A DNA stretch of 64,000 nt from an uncultured Oleiphilus sp. (lineage in GTDB: Bacteria > Pseudomonadota > Gammaproteobacteria > Pseudomonadales > Oleiphilaceae), in assembly GCA_913020045.1 (NCBI GenBank), contig CAJWBE010000001.1, positions 62,001 through 126,000 of the forward strand, written 5' to 3'. This document shows positions 46,936 through 56,292 of the stretch, piece after piece. The translations under genes were made by a program, and so were the position numbers. The number at the start of each line of letters is the position of its first letter. The first letter of the stretch is position 1. Below the pieces are notes generated by a model. That model was not told where the DNA came from and did no database searches. It was given only the letters and a program-made list of their open reading frames with translations.

Positions 46936-47934
46936 TCAGCGTAATACGCTACTCTTGTCCCACGAAACGACTCGCTGAATTTCGAGCATGACTCTATCGA
47001 GCATGAAGCCGATAAAACCAATTACCACGACCGCAGCCATAATTCGCCCAAGCGAGTCAGAACTACCATTCTGAAATTCATCCCAAACAAACTTACCGAG
47101 ACCCGGGCTTTGCGCCAGCATTTCAGCCGCGATCAATACCATCCAAGCAACGCCAAGCGACAAGCGCATGCCGGTAAAAATTGCCGGAATAGAAGCAGGC
47201 AACACAATCTTTTGAACATGTTTCAATGCTGGCAAACGCAACACTTGGCTCACGTTCACCAAATCTTTATCAATTGACGACACCCCGACTGACGTATTGA
47301 TCACCATCGGCCAAATACAGCACAAGGTGACCGTAATCATGGAGTTAAGGAATGACTTGGCGACAAGAGGGTCAGGCGAGACATACACGGCGCTCACGAC
47401 CATCGTTACCAAAGGCAACCATGCTAATGGCGAGACCGGTTTAAATATTTGAATAACAGGGTTGATTGCTTGATTGAGTGTTTTACTCAAACCAATCGCA
47501 ATACCTAGTGGAATCGCCAGCGCAGCCGCCAAAATAAAACCGCTCATTACCGTGATTAGGCTAGTGCCTATTTGGTCCAAAAATGTTTCTTTACCCGTGT
47601 AGGCGCGAATTCTTGGTGCATAACCTGGGTCTTCTGCGACTCGCTTTGCATTACGTACTTCTTGACGTTCATAAAAAGCGACTTCTTTTTCTCGCTCCGC
47701 ATTGTGCTCGTCGTACAGCGATTCGAATTGCTCTAGCACCACGCTGGGGCTAGGGAATTCACCCAAAGAGGTATTAATGTTCTGGGCCGCAATCGTCCAC
47801 AAAAACAAGAAAACGGCAATTCCCGATAAGGGGATAGCGAGATTCTTCGCCGCCGTCATAACAAAGTCGATAACCGAATCCAACCACTCAATTTTTGGCT
47901 CTGAGTTATCATCTATTGATGTCGTTGTTGACAT
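46936..47934 (-). CDS. nrtB: Nitrate-type ABC transporter permease
   Basis: 332 aa from MSTTTSIDDNSEP; an upstream GTG would add 7 residues. One helix is near residues 30-50, then an unusually long periplasmic loop (about 55-120, rich in Glu and Arg). Five helices follow with the BPD_transp_1 EAA-type motif (VLRLPALKHVQKIVLPASIPAIFTGMRLSLGVAWMVLIAAEML). It forms the inner-membrane channel with NrtD. Two hairpins separate it from nrtA. Confidence 0.92.
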   Translation of the reverse strand: MSTTTSIDDNSEPKIEWLDSVIDFVMTAAKNLAIPLSGIAVFLFLWTIAAQNINTSLGEFPSPSVVLEQFESLYDEHNAEREKEVAFYERQEVRNAKRVAEDPGYAPRIRAYTGKETFLDQIGTSLITVMSGFILAAALAIPLGIAIGLSKTLNQAINPVIQIFKPVSPLAWLPLVTMVVSAVYVSPDPLVAKSFLNSMITVTLCCIWPMVINTSVGVSSIDKDLVNVSQVLRLPALKHVQKIVLPASIPAIFTGMRLSLGVAWMVLIAAEMLAQSPGLGKFVWDEFQNGSSDSLGRIMAAVVVIGFIGFMLDRVMLEIQRVVSWDKSSVLR

Positions 47935-47966
47935 ACTTTTATGCTCCAATTTCACACACTACTGAG

Positions 47967-48028
47967 GATAAAAACGAAGGCAATGCTTTCATGCATTGCC
48001 TTGCGTTCGAGGGGCAAATCAGCCCCTC
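47967..48028 (-). terminator. Tandem hairpins between nrtA and nrtB
   Basis: Reading the minus strand, the first stem is GAGGGGC/GCCCCTC (loop 6) and the second AAGGCAATGC/GCATTGCCTT (loop 6), the latter followed by CGUUUUUAUC. The second is a full Rho-independent terminator. It should reduce nrtB-nrtD transcripts relative to nrtA and protect the nrtA 3' end. Confidence 0.85.
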
Positions 48029-48045
48029 TCCCCGACGACTATTTA

Positions 48046-49416
48046 CTAAAGTTTTTGACCTGTTTTTAAGCCAATATCGAAGGAGTCGATATATGCATTT
48101 GGCTTCGTACCGTCATACGTAATGCCGTCAATAAAGGTTGATTCAACGGGCTTAAATCCAGTCTCTGAATCGAAATCAGGGAAGTCTTTAGCGTCCGCCA
48201 ATTTCTCCGCAATCAAGCTTTGAGCCGCTTTAGTGTATAAGTCTGGTCGATAAACTTTTTTCGCCAAATCCTTGTACCACTCATCCGATTTATCATCGGC
48301 AATTTGGCCCCAACGACGCATTTGCGTTAAGTACCAAATGGCATCGGAGTAATACGGGTAAGTGGCGTTGTAACGGAAGAATACGTTGAAATCAGGCACT
48401 TCACGCTTATCGCCCTTTTCATACTCAAAGGTGCCGGTCATAGAGTTCGCGATCACTTCGTAGTCCGCACCCACATAATTCGGCTGCGACAAGACCTTAA
48501 CCGCTGCTGGTCGGTTCGCATTGTCATTTGCATCTAACCACATCGCTGCGCGAATCAAGGCGCGCGTCAGACGAATAGTGGTATTAGGATACTTTTCAGC
48601 AAACTCCGCCGTGATACCAAATACTTTTTCTGGGTTGTTTTTCCAGATTTCATAATCGGTAATAACCGGGACACCAATCCCTTTGAAAACTGCTTGCTGG
48701 TTCCAAGGTTCACCTACACAGTAGCCATAGATCGTTCCAGCTTCGAGAGTTGCTGGCATTTGCGGTGGCGGCGTCACAGACAGCAAGGCATCCGCTTGAA
48801 GCTTACCGGAGATATCACCCTTATGAGGCGCGTAGTAACCCGGATGAATACCACCCGCGGCCAACCAATAACGCAACTCGTAGTTGTGTGTAGAGACAGG
48901 AAAAACCATTCCCATATTGAAAGGCTTGCCTTCCGACTTATATTTCTCTACTACCGGCTTCAAAGCATCTGCTTTGATCGGGTGAACAGGACGTCCATCT
49001 GCCATTTTGGGAATGTTAGGCTTCATTTGGTCCCAGATTTCATTGGAAACAGTGATACCGTTACCGTTCAAATCCATCGAAAAAGGCGTAATGATGTGCG
49101 CTTTAGTGCCAAAACCCATAGTCGCGGCAATAGGCTGTCCGGCTAACATATGAGCGCCATCCAAACGGCCGTCAATCACGCCATCAAGCAGTACTTTCCA
49201 GTTCGCTTGCGCTTCTATCGTGACGTACAAGCCTTCGTCTTCGAAGTAACCATTTTCGTAGGCAATCGCGATGGGCGCCATGTCTGTTAGCTTAATAAAC
49301 CCAAAAGTTAGTTCTTCCTTTTCTGGGTAGCCTAGTTTTTGCGCGTGAACGCCTGCCGAGCTCAAACCAATAGCGATAGATATGGCCGCTACTTTCATCG
49401 TTCCTAACCACTTCAT
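48046..49416 (-). CDS. nrtA: Nitrate-type ABC transporter substrate-binding protein
   Basis: 456 aa from [25 protein letters not shown], a clean Sec signal with GAGGAAG upstream; the longer frame to 49497 is not needed. The mature protein has the NrtA/CmpA pattern [77 protein letters not shown], and [18 protein letters not shown]. It binds nitrate, and possibly nitrite or related anions, in the periplasm. It has no lipobox, so it is soluble. The predicted sigma-54 promoter lies about 110-130 bp upstream. Confidence 0.92.
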   Translation of the reverse strand: MKWLGTMKVAAISIAIGLSSAGVHAQKLGYPEKEELTFGFIKLTDMAPIAIAYENGYFEDEGLYVTIEAQANWKVLLDGVIDGRLDGAHMLAGQPIAATMGFGTKAHIITPFSMDLNGNGITVSNEIWDQMKPNIPKMADGRPVHPIKADALKPVVEKYKSEGKPFNMGMVFPVSTHNYELRYWLAAGGIHPGYYAPHKGDISGKLQADALLSVTPPPQMPATLEAGTIYGYCVGEPWNQQAVFKGIGVPVITDYEIWKNNPEKVFGITAEFAEKYPNTTIRLTRALIRAAMWLDANDNANRPAAVKVLSQPNYVGADYEVIANSMTGTFEYEKGDKREVPDFNVFFRYNATYPYYSDAIWYLTQMRRWGQIADDKSDEWYKDLAKKVYRPDLYTKAAQSLIAEKLADAKDFPDFDSETGFKPVESTFIDGITYDGTKPNAYIDSFDIGLKTGQKL

Positions 49417-49534
49417 AAGACTTCCTCGTTTTGTATCCAAAAATCTTTCTTTACTGAACATCGTGTTCTGACAAGTACCGCGAATGCGAACACTCAAGTA
49501 ATACCAGAGCTCATTATTGAATCAATAGGCATTT

Positions 49535-49550
49535 AGCAGGTTCCATGCCA
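49535..49550 (-). promoter_or_regulatory. Sigma-54 promoter of nrtA
   Basis: TGGCATGGAACCTGCT on the minus strand has the invariant GG and GC separated by 10 nt. It differs little from the TGGCAC-N5-TTGC consensus. Transcription would start near 49525, about 109 nt before nrtA. Confidence 0.7.
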
Positions 49551-49633
49551 TAAAAAAATAATGTTACTTATCAGAGAGATACGAAACTATTACCAAAAAA
49601 ATGCTCCCTTTGGAGTCCGTAGTCCCTGGCAGG

Positions 49634-49648
49634 GCACCAAATTGGCGC
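49634..49648. promoter_or_regulatory. NtrC-like binding site upstream of nrtA
   Basis: GCACCAAATTGGCGC is a near-palindrome differing by one base in the core from the enteric NtrC consensus (GCACCA-N3-TGGTGC). It lies about 85 bp upstream of the sigma-54 -24 element, normal for an enhancer. A half-site GCACC follows at 49670. Confidence 0.65.
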
Positions 49649-49781
49649 ACCGATGTTTTCCGACTGAAAGCACCGCACTAGATTCGCTCAAACCCACAAA
49701 TATCGAATGATAAACCGGCAGATAAACAGCCCTGAGCAGACACCGAGAAGGCAGCTAACCCAGCACTTCAGCTATAAAGCC

Positions 49782-49816
49782 GAAAAGAGAAAAGAGAAAA
49801 GAGAAAAGAGAAAAGA
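49782..49816. repeat. Five tandem copies of the heptamer GAAAAGA
   Basis: Five perfect copies of a 7-bp unit (35 bp) on the plus strand, in the noncoding region upstream of nrtA and downstream of the lipoprotein gene. Copy number could vary by slippage. No coding frame is affected. Confidence 0.9.
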
Positions 49817-49900
49817 AGATAGCCACTTAAACACAGCAAACAAGAATAAACGCGACAGCGTATGACGATGATCTAAAAGGGTAATGAAATGCTATACCGG

Positions 49901-50497
49901 CTACCAGCGATCGCGTAGGTCATCCTTACACCCCCAATATTGTTCGCTGTAGAGTTTGGCGCGCGCCTCTACTTTCTTGGCGACCCGGATCAACCAAGGC
50001 TTCGCTTTATAACTACCGCGACGATAGCCTCCTTGACCTTCGTGATAGTTTAGATACTGACCATAAGTGTCCCACTTCGACACCTTGTTTATTTTATGTG
50101 AGCGGTTCATGTACCAACCGATAAAGTCGATGGCATCTTCAAAATCATCTCGGTCCGCAAACCAGTTGCCCGTATCTTCGACATACTCTCCCCACACTGG
50201 CGTTTTCGCTTGCGGGTAGCCATAAGCATCGCTGGCTCGGCCGATTGGAATAATCCAAAGAAAATATCGCATAGGAGGCTGCGCGTTATGCTTGAAGCGA
50301 GATTCCTGATACATCACCGCCATCGGTATATGAACAGGTATGCCCCACTTCTCGCGAGTTTCTATCGCCGCATCGTACCAGCCTTGTTTTTCATCGAACA
50401 TGACACACAAATTATCCAGGTTTTTAGGTGGCTTAGTCGCACAAGCGCCCAAAAAAAGGGCCAAACCAACAACCATAACGACACGATAAACCAACAC
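49901..50497 (-). CDS. Lipoprotein with transglycosylase-SLT-like fold
   Basis: 198 aa. Lipoprotein signal with LGAC (Cys19). The body has IPMAVMYQESRFKHNA, the ES motif of lytic-transglycosylase (lysozyme-like) catalytic domains with its Glu in QES, then YGYPQAKTPVWGEYV, and a GQYLNYHEGQGGYRRG segment. It probably cleaves or binds peptidoglycan in the periplasm. The GTG start overlaps the upstream esterase stop by one base (TAGTG), so it is coupled to that gene. Confidence 0.82.
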   Translation of the reverse strand: MLVYRVVMVVGLALFLGACATKPPKNLDNLCVMFDEKQGWYDAAIETREKWGIPVHIPMAVMYQESRFKHNAQPPMRYFLWIIPIGRASDAYGYPQAKTPVWGEYVEDTGNWFADRDDFEDAIDFIGWYMNRSHKINKVSKWDTYGQYLNYHEGQGGYRRGSYKAKPWLIRVAKKVEARAKLYSEQYWGCKDDLRDRW

Positions 50498-51465
50498 TAG
50501 TGCTCCATAGCGCGCACAGACGCCGCCAAGTTATTCCATGCTTCATCGGCCTCGCTTACCAAGGGGGCCAATGTTTGAAACACATGAAACTGATCAGGAA
50601 ATACATCGTAATGCACCTTAACGCCTGCGGCCGTCATGTCTGACACCAAGGTTTCGATCTGAGGCAAAAACATCTCTGCACCGCCAGCTTGAACAATCGT
50701 TGGCGGAAAGCCAGCCCAGTCACATGCCACAAAGCGGACCAACGTTTCATAACCCTCATCTTTAGCAACCGCTGCATGCCACTTCTTGAGTATTCCCACA
50801 TTCAGTAAATCACCTTCGGCTTTAGACGCATCAAGGCAGGAGGGGTCAACGGGATCAACCCATGGAGAAATCAAAAGACAATAGAGGTTTGAAGGAATGG
50901 CACCTCGTGACATCAATGCACGCGTAAGCGCAATAGCCGCGCCACCACCGGCTGAATCCCCAGCCAATAAAACCTGCTCAGGACGCTCAATACTTTGTAT
51001 CAAATCATAGACACGCAACCCTTCGTCGATGATATTCGCGACAGAGTGTTCAGGTGCTAAAGAGTAATCCAAACCAACGACTTCTGCATTCAAGGCAAGC
51101 GCTAGCTTGGCATAAGTGTAGTGATAGCTCCTTGCAGAACCAACAACGTAGCCCCCGCCATGAAAATAGAGCACCTTACGTGCGCATTTTTTACTACCCT
51201 TTGGTTTGACGCGAAGGCAGGGAACGTCGCCAATTACCTCGTGTTCGGTATCGACCTTTAATAAAGCGGGCCCTTTCATAGACAACAGACGCTGCTTTCG
51301 TCGCAACCAATTATCATCCTGAGAGACCGCCTCATCTAGCAAAGTTGAGGCGAGGCGGCGAGTGTATTCACTCGAAAATGACCGCTTTGGGAACGCATTT
51401 GGCTCAAGCACCATCGAGGCCATTGTTTGTGCACCCACTCGCGCCAGAGATAGTAAATCCTTCAT
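50497..51465 (-). CDS. Alpha/beta-hydrolase, hormone-sensitive-lipase-type esterase
   Basis: 322 aa. Oxyanion motif YFHGGGYVVGS near residues 100-110, nucleophile elbow GDSAGGGAA (Ser near 168), and the His in DQFHVFQ near 298, with the catalytic Asp in the preceding region. These place it in the HSL/arylesterase family that hydrolyses short- to medium-chain esters. There is no signal peptide. It lies 42 bp behind the MFS gene in the same direction, so MFS, esterase and lipoprotein likely form an operon. Confidence 0.9.
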   Translation of the reverse strand: MKDLLSLARVGAQTMASMVLEPNAFPKRSFSSEYTRRLASTLLDEAVSQDDNWLRRKQRLLSMKGPALLKVDTEHEVIGDVPCLRVKPKGSKKCARKVLYFHGGGYVVGSARSYHYTYAKLALALNAEVVGLDYSLAPEHSVANIIDEGLRVYDLIQSIERPEQVLLAGDSAGGGAAIALTRALMSRGAIPSNLYCLLISPWVDPVDPSCLDASKAEGDLLNVGILKKWHAAVAKDEGYETLVRFVACDWAGFPPTIVQAGGAEMFLPQIETLVSDMTAAGVKVHYDVFPDQFHVFQTLAPLVSEADEAWNNLAASVRAMEH

Positions 51466-51507
51466 AGTAATTTCTCTTGTTATTATTTTTAAGCGGGTTA
51501 AAGGCGA

Positions 51508-52683
51508 TCAGCCCTTGCGCGCACTTCTCTGCCAGTTTGCCAAGATTACTAAATGCAATAGCAACATTGGCAGGGCGAGCCAAACTAGATTATCCCAACC
51601 AAAATAAAAGATCACCACCCCGCTCGATAACGACGCGATTGCTTGAAAACCAAACACGACAAAATCATTTAGACCCTGAACTTTAAATCGTTCTTCAGCA
51701 CGATAACAGGTTGGCAGCAAGGCGGTGCCCGCAACGAATAGAAAATTCCAACCGATACCCAACAGCACTAAACCTAGCCAATAGTGCATCAGGTCTTTGC
51801 CAGACAATGCAATCATGCCACAAGCCAGATATACGACTAGCCCAGCAAGCATAATGCGGGGGGCACCAAAACGTTCGATCAAACGGCCGCTGAAAAACGA
51901 AGGAAGAAACATAGCAAAAATATGGCTTTGAATGACCCATTTGGTATCTGCCAGAGAGTGCCCGTCCATATGGTGCATGCTCACCGGAGTTGCCGTCATA
52001 ATATAACTCATCACCGCGTAACCAACGCCCGCCGACATCACCGCAACCCATAAAACCGGCTGTTTCATGATCAGAGACAAACGTCGCCCTCCGTCACTTT
52101 GACCCGACTCTGACACAGCAATGACAGGCCGATAAAAAAGCAAAACCAGCCCGCCAGCTAAGCTAGACAAGCTCAGCCAAACAAAAGAGCCTGCAAACTC
52201 TGCCGTTAGCAAGTCTTTGCCAAAGTGGGCTAATTCAGGCCCCAAAAATGCAGCGATTAGACCTCCAAGTAACACTTTGGAGGCCGCTGTCGCGGCGTGT
52301 TCGGGGTCGACGCTTTCCATTGCAGCGAAGCGAAACTGCTGAATAACGGCCAGACTCGCCCCCAAGCAAACAACTCCAAGGCAAAAAAACCAAAAACTCC
52401 CAATTGAAATCGCCGCACCGCATGCTAATGCGCCCGCTGCACCAAACACGGAATTACATAGAAACACTTTTTTGCGACCAAAGGCCTGCATCGCACGCGC
52501 AGCAGGCACCACCGCCATCGCGGTACCGATCACCAAGGCCGCTACAGGCAAGGTCGCCAAGCTGGGCACGGGGGCTAATTGAGTGCCCACGATGCCGCCA
52601 ATAAAAACCACCAACGGCGCCACGCACATCCCGAGTGCGCCCGCTAACATTAGTATCCATACGTTTTTATCTAAACTCGCCAT
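51508..52683 (-). CDS. MFS transporter
   Basis: 391 aa with 12 predicted membrane helices. The inter-helix 2-3 motif resembles the MFS A-motif (AARAMQAFGRKKVFL). Other features are a central cytoplasmic loop rich in Ser/Arg (SESGQSDGGRRLSL) and the second-half motif SGRLIERFGAPRIML. Substrate is unknown. It heads a probable three-gene operon with the esterase and lipoprotein and is divergent from the PfkB kinase. Confidence 0.9.
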   Translation of the reverse strand: MASLDKNVWILMLAGALGMCVAPLVVFIGGIVGTQLAPVPSLATLPVAALVIGTAMAVVPAARAMQAFGRKKVFLCNSVFGAAGALACGAAISIGSFWFFCLGVVCLGASLAVIQQFRFAAMESVDPEHAATAASKVLLGGLIAAFLGPELAHFGKDLLTAEFAGSFVWLSLSSLAGGLVLLFYRPVIAVSESGQSDGGRRLSLIMKQPVLWVAVMSAGVGYAVMSYIMTATPVSMHHMDGHSLADTKWVIQSHIFAMFLPSFFSGRLIERFGAPRIMLAGLVVYLACGMIALSGKDLMHYWLGLVLLGIGWNFLFVAGTALLPTCYRAEERFKVQGLNDFVVFGFQAIASLSSGVVIFYFGWDNLVWLALPMLLLHLVILANWQRSARKG

Positions 52684-52849
52684 TTTATGCCCAATAATGA
52701 TTCATTCATGAAGCGCTATTAGAATCTATTCAGTTAAGTTGTGATATAGCCATATAACGAATGAAACACTCTTTGCCTTTCAAAAAACGCTGCGCTTATA
52801 ATGCCCGCCTACCCTTAAAAATAACGTTATAACAGGAACTCAGTTCACC

Positions 52850-53842
52850 ATGCAGCGCTATCATGTTTATGGCCTTGGGGCCGCTCTAGTCGATACCGAA
52901 ATTGAAGTTAATGATGAATTCCTCGCCCAAGCCCAAATCGAAAAAGGACTAATGACCCTAGTCGATGAGCAACGCCAAGCCTCGCTGCTTTCTTTGATGC
53001 AAGACCATTTGGTCGGCAGCAAGCGTTCCAGCGGTGGCTCTGCGTGTAACTCAATCATTGCTGCCAGCTACTTTGGCGCAAAAACTTATTACTCTTGCCG
53101 CGTTGCGAATGATGACAATGGGCAGTTTTTTCATCACGATACGCAAGCTGCAGGTGTCACAACTCGCTCAGACGATTTACCACAAGGTACCACCGGTAAA
53201 TGTTTGGTAATGATCACGCCTGACGCCGAACGCACCATGAATACCTATTTGGGAATCAGCGAAACGCTTAGCGAAAGTGATCTCGATCTGGAGGCAATTG
53301 CTCAATCCGAGTACGTTTATCTAGAAGGGTACTTAGTCACTTCACCAAGCGGCAAACAGGCGGCTATTAAAGCGCGCCAAGCAGCCGAAGCAGCAGGCGT
53401 TAAAACGGCCTTGTCTTTGTCTGACCCGGGAATGGTTGAGTTCTTTGGTGAAGGGCTTCAAGAAATGGTAGGCACCCAAGTCGACTTATTGTTCTGCAAT
53501 CAAGATGAAGCCATGGCTTGGACCAAAACTGAGACCGCAGAAGACGCAGCAGAGAAACTCAAAATCAGCGCAAAAACCTTTGCTATCACCCTAGGTAAAA
53601 AAGGTGCGATAGTTTTTGACGGGACAAGCATGCAAACAGTGCCCGGCGAAGCGGTTAGCGCTATCGACACCAATGGCGCAGGCGACATGTTTGCAGGTGC
53701 GTTTCTTTACGCAATCACAAATGGGCAGTCTTTCGCAGACGCCGCGAAGCTCGCAAACCATGCAGCGGCCAAAGTCGTGTCTCAATACGGCCCGAGACTA
53801 AAGCCCGAACAGCATAGTGCAATCAAACAATCATTAAGCTAG
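52850..53842 (+). CDS. PfkB-family sugar/nucleoside kinase (adenosine-kinase-like)
   Basis: 330 aa ribokinase-fold kinase: start YHVYGLGAALVDTEIEV, substrate region RSSGGSACNSIIAASYFGAKTYYSCRV, and the ATP/anion-hole motif DTNGAGDMFAGAFLYAIT with the catalytic Asp in GAGD. The layout matches proteobacterial proteins usually annotated adenosine kinase; the exact phosphate acceptor is not proven by sequence. GGAAC upstream supports the start. It is a single gene. Confidence 0.88.
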   Translation: MQRYHVYGLGAALVDTEIEVNDEFLAQAQIEKGLMTLVDEQRQASLLSLMQDHLVGSKRSSGGSACNSIIAASYFGAKTYYSCRVANDDNGQFFHHDTQAAGVTTRSDDLPQGTTGKCLVMITPDAERTMNTYLGISETLSESDLDLEAIAQSEYVYLEGYLVTSPSGKQAAIKARQAAEAAGVKTALSLSDPGMVEFFGEGLQEMVGTQVDLLFCNQDEAMAWTKTETAEDAAEKLKISAKTFAITLGKKGAIVFDGTSMQTVPGEAVSAIDTNGAGDMFAGAFLYAITNGQSFADAAKLANHAAAKVVSQYGPRLKPEQHSAIKQSLS

Positions 53843-53852
53843 TCAGAATAGT

Positions 53853-53871
53853 AGCGGGGCATTGCCCCGCT
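53853..53871. terminator. GC-rich hairpin between convergent genes
   Basis: AGCGGGGC and GCCCCGCT form an 8-bp stem with a 3-nt loop, between the PfkB stop and the MarC stop. No clear U-run follows on either strand, so it is at most a weak bidirectional terminator. Confidence 0.5.
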
Positions 53872-54496
53872 AAAATAAGCCGCTAGCGCTCAAACCATCC
53901 ATAATAAACTGCACGGCTAGCGCGGCGAGTATCACGCCAAACACTCGACTAACCACCTGCATTCCCGTCACACCTAACAAACGTTGAACCTGGCCAGCCA
54001 GAAGCAGCATACAAAGTGTCAGCAGCAGTACCGACAGCAACGCAGCAACGACAACCCCTTTCGCTACCCACAATCCATCATTAGTGCTCATCAGTAGGAT
54101 GACCGCCCCCATCGTTCCTGGCCCAGCTATCAATGGTGTCGCCAGCGGAAAAACCGAAATATCGTCTTTCGAAGCCGCCTCGTTTTCTTCCTCGATGGTG
54201 GTTGATGTGCCGCCTGAAGAGCGGGCAAAGACCATATCAATCCCGATAAGCAATAGCAGGATTCCTCCTGACACTCTTAAAGCCGGCAACGATATACCCA
54301 AAAATGATAGGACCCACTCACCAAGAAAGGCAAAGCACAACAAGATACAAGCCGCGATGGCCGTGCCTCTTATTGCCATACTTCGACGTCGTGCAGAGCT
54401 AAACGACCCCGTAAGCGCAGCGAAAATAGCCACCACATCAAGAGGACCAATAGTCGCGAAAAAGGTCGTAAAGGAAACGACAAACACTTCCAACAT
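53870..54496 (-). CDS. MarC/UPF0056 family inner-membrane protein
   Basis: 208 aa from MLEVFVVSFTTFFATIGPLDVVAIFAALTG, the usual MarC opening, with AGGA upstream; the frame begins six residues earlier. About six helices are present, with RVSGGILLLLIGIDMVF in the middle and FPLATPLIAGPGTMGAVILL near residue 118. The family is of unknown transport function and was historically mis-linked to multiple antibiotic resistance. It lies 62 bp downstream of the nitroreductase gene in the same direction. Confidence 0.9.
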   Translation of the reverse strand: MLEVFVVSFTTFFATIGPLDVVAIFAALTGSFSSARRRSMAIRGTAIAACILLCFAFLGEWVLSFLGISLPALRVSGGILLLLIGIDMVFARSSGGTSTTIEEENEAASKDDISVFPLATPLIAGPGTMGAVILLMSTNDGLWVAKGVVVAALLSVLLLTLCMLLLAGQVQRLLGVTGMQVVSRVFGVILAALAVQFIMDGLSASGLF

Positions 54497-54558
54497 AATT
54501 ATGATTCCTGGCAAAGCATCAGCGCATTACCGATATTAGGCCGAGTGACCCAAACCTT

Positions 54559-55275
54559 CTAACTCAATTTGAAACATAGCTCTTCTACACTGCGCTTCTC
54601 GGGCTGGAAAGTATTCACGATATCATCTGACGCGTACCCCAAAGATAGCCCACAAATTAGCTTGTAGTCTTCTTCAACCTCAAAGTATTTTCGGACCGTT
54701 CCGCCCCACAGCGCCACGGACGCTTGAGCACAAGTCGCGAGACCGCGAGAAGTCGCCGCCAACATTAGCGACTGCAGAAATATTCCCCCGTCCAGAGCAC
54801 TGGAGACACCTTTTTTCCCATGGATGAATAAAAATATTTCGACCGGCGCATTGAAGAATTCAAAGTTCTTCCGCATTTGGCGCTCTCTTCCTTCGCGATC
54901 GTGCCGCTCTATTCCCAAGGTCCCGTATAATCCTTTACCACATTCGATCGCCCGAGCCTTCATTTCTTTTGGGTAGTCCAGGTCCGCCTTAAAATCACCA
55001 TTGGGTAATACGCCACCAAACACACTAGAGACGATCTTTAGAGGCAGTGCCTGCTTTTTCACCTTCATGGCTCGATCGTAAGTTTGAGTCAGCTCCTCGG
55101 CGAGCTTCTCACGTGTAGCACCTGTTGCAATGGCAACACGGTAACCCTGAGTATTAGTAGAGCTTGGAGAGCGAAGTGCGTCCGCTAACAGCTCTTTGAT
55201 CAAGCTGTCCGGAACGTCTTTATCTAAGAAGGCGCGCGTGCTTCGGCGTGCTTTTAAGACTTCATCAAAGGTCAT
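54559..55275 (-). CDS. Nitroreductase family protein
   Basis: 238 aa flavoprotein fold. The start has RRSTRAFLDKDVPDSLIKELLADALRSPSSTNTQGYRVAIATG, with the FMN-phosphate-binding RRS.R and the PSSTNTQ loop. The C-terminal part has SLMLAATSRGLATCAQASVALWGG and CGLSLGYASDD. It reduces nitro groups or quinones with FMN and NAD(P)H. It is divergent from xthA. The physiological substrate is unknown. Confidence 0.9.
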   Translation of the reverse strand: MTFDEVLKARRSTRAFLDKDVPDSLIKELLADALRSPSSTNTQGYRVAIATGATREKLAEELTQTYDRAMKVKKQALPLKIVSSVFGGVLPNGDFKADLDYPKEMKARAIECGKGLYGTLGIERHDREGRERQMRKNFEFFNAPVEIFLFIHGKKGVSSALDGGIFLQSLMLAATSRGLATCAQASVALWGGTVRKYFEVEEDYKLICGLSLGYASDDIVNTFQPEKRSVEELCFKLS

Positions 55276-55438
55276 ACAACTTGCCTCACACTATTAATTC
55301 CAACGATTAAACGGTCGTAGAGTATCGCGAGATTAAGGTTTAAACCAAGTCACGCAATAGAACAAACCTTTTCAATCGACGCAGCCCCCTTCAAAACGTT
55401 AAACTCCGGTGCCTTCACTTTCTAATTACAGGATTCCT

Positions 55439-56203
55439 ATGCGCCTTGTGTCATGGAACGTCAACGGCGTCAGAGCCGTGATGAAAAAAGAGTTTATGGC
55501 TTCGTTTGAAAGCTTCAACGCCGATGTGCTTTGTTTGCAAGAAACCAAAGCCCAAGATGATCAGGTCATTGAGGCGCTGTCAGAAGTCGAAGGCTATGAA
55601 ATCTATTGCAATTCCGCGGTCAAGAAAGGCTATTCTGGCACTGCCGTGATTACGCGTATCACACCCATTTCGGTTGAATATGACCTCGGCATTGATGAAC
55701 ATGATCAGGAAGGTCGAGTCATTGCTGCCGAATTTAAAGACTATATTTTAGTCACCGTGTATACCCCAAACTCCGGTAGCGAACTCAAGAGATTGGCTTA
55801 TCGCCAAAGCTGGGACAAGGAATTTTTGGCTTATCTCCAAAACCTGGAAAAAAGAAAACCGGTCGTTGTGTGTGGCGATCTTAACGTTGCACACAAAGAC
55901 ATCGATTTGGCGCGACCAAAGCCGAACTACAATAAAAGTGCAGGTTACATGCAAGAAGAAATCGATGGCTTGGACAATTACGTTAACGCAGGGTTTATTG
56001 ATAGTTTTCGTCACCTCCATCCAGACACCATAAAATACAGCTGGTGGAGTTACCGTGCCGGCGCCAGAGCCAAAAATGTTGGGTGGCGGATTGACTACTT
56101 CCTAACCTCTGAAGAGGCAAAAAAATCGATAGTAAGTGCCGACATACTTACTGAGGTAATGGGTTCAGATCACTGCCCAGTCTTCCTTGAACTTGGGACA
56201 TAG
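55439..56203 (+). CDS. xthA: Exodeoxyribonuclease III
   Basis: 254 aa from [13 protein letters not shown], the standard ExoIII start with AGGATT upstream; the frame extends ten residues further. EEP-fold motifs are intact: LQETKA (metal Glu), [39 protein letters not shown] and GSDHCPV (catalytic His). Class II AP-endonuclease and 3' exonuclease of base-excision repair. It is followed by a strong terminator. Confidence 0.95.
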   Translation: MRLVSWNVNGVRAVMKKEFMASFESFNADVLCLQETKAQDDQVIEALSEVEGYEIYCNSAVKKGYSGTAVITRITPISVEYDLGIDEHDQEGRVIAAEFKDYILVTVYTPNSGSELKRLAYRQSWDKEFLAYLQNLEKRKPVVVCGDLNVAHKDIDLARPKPNYNKSAGYMQEEIDGLDNYVNAGFIDSFRHLHPDTIKYSWWSYRAGARAKNVGWRIDYFLTSEEAKKSIVSADILTEVMGSDHCPVFLELGT

Positions 56204-56215
56204 GTCTTAGTTCAG

Positions 56216-56257
56216 AGAGCACATTGCCCATCAAGGAAACAATGTGCTCTTTATTTC
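56216..56257 (+). terminator. Rho-independent terminator of xthA
   Basis: AGAGCACATTG and CAATGTGCTCT make a perfect 11-bp stem with a 13-nt loop, followed by TTATTTC, 12 bp after the stop. Confidence 0.88.
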
Positions 56258-56292
56258 AGTCAATTAGCAAAACTTATCTATACTTTTAAGTA

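Larger units (their letters stand above)
49498..49900. other. Intergenic region nrtA / lipoprotein: nitrogen-control region plus tandem repeat
   Basis: About 400 bp with no gene. It contains the sigma-54 promoter and NtrC-like site and then the heptamer repeat. The remainder shows nothing recognisable. Confidence 0.6.

Noticed and set aside
48694-49146. 150-codon frame antisense to nrtA
   Set aside because: Shadow of a well-supported gene; no domain.
49782-49816. Possible CRISPR-like array
   Set aside because: The units are 7 bp and contiguous with no spacers.
53853-53871. Full bidirectional terminator
   Set aside because: Stem is strong but no U-run follows on either strand, so it is listed only as a weak hairpin.
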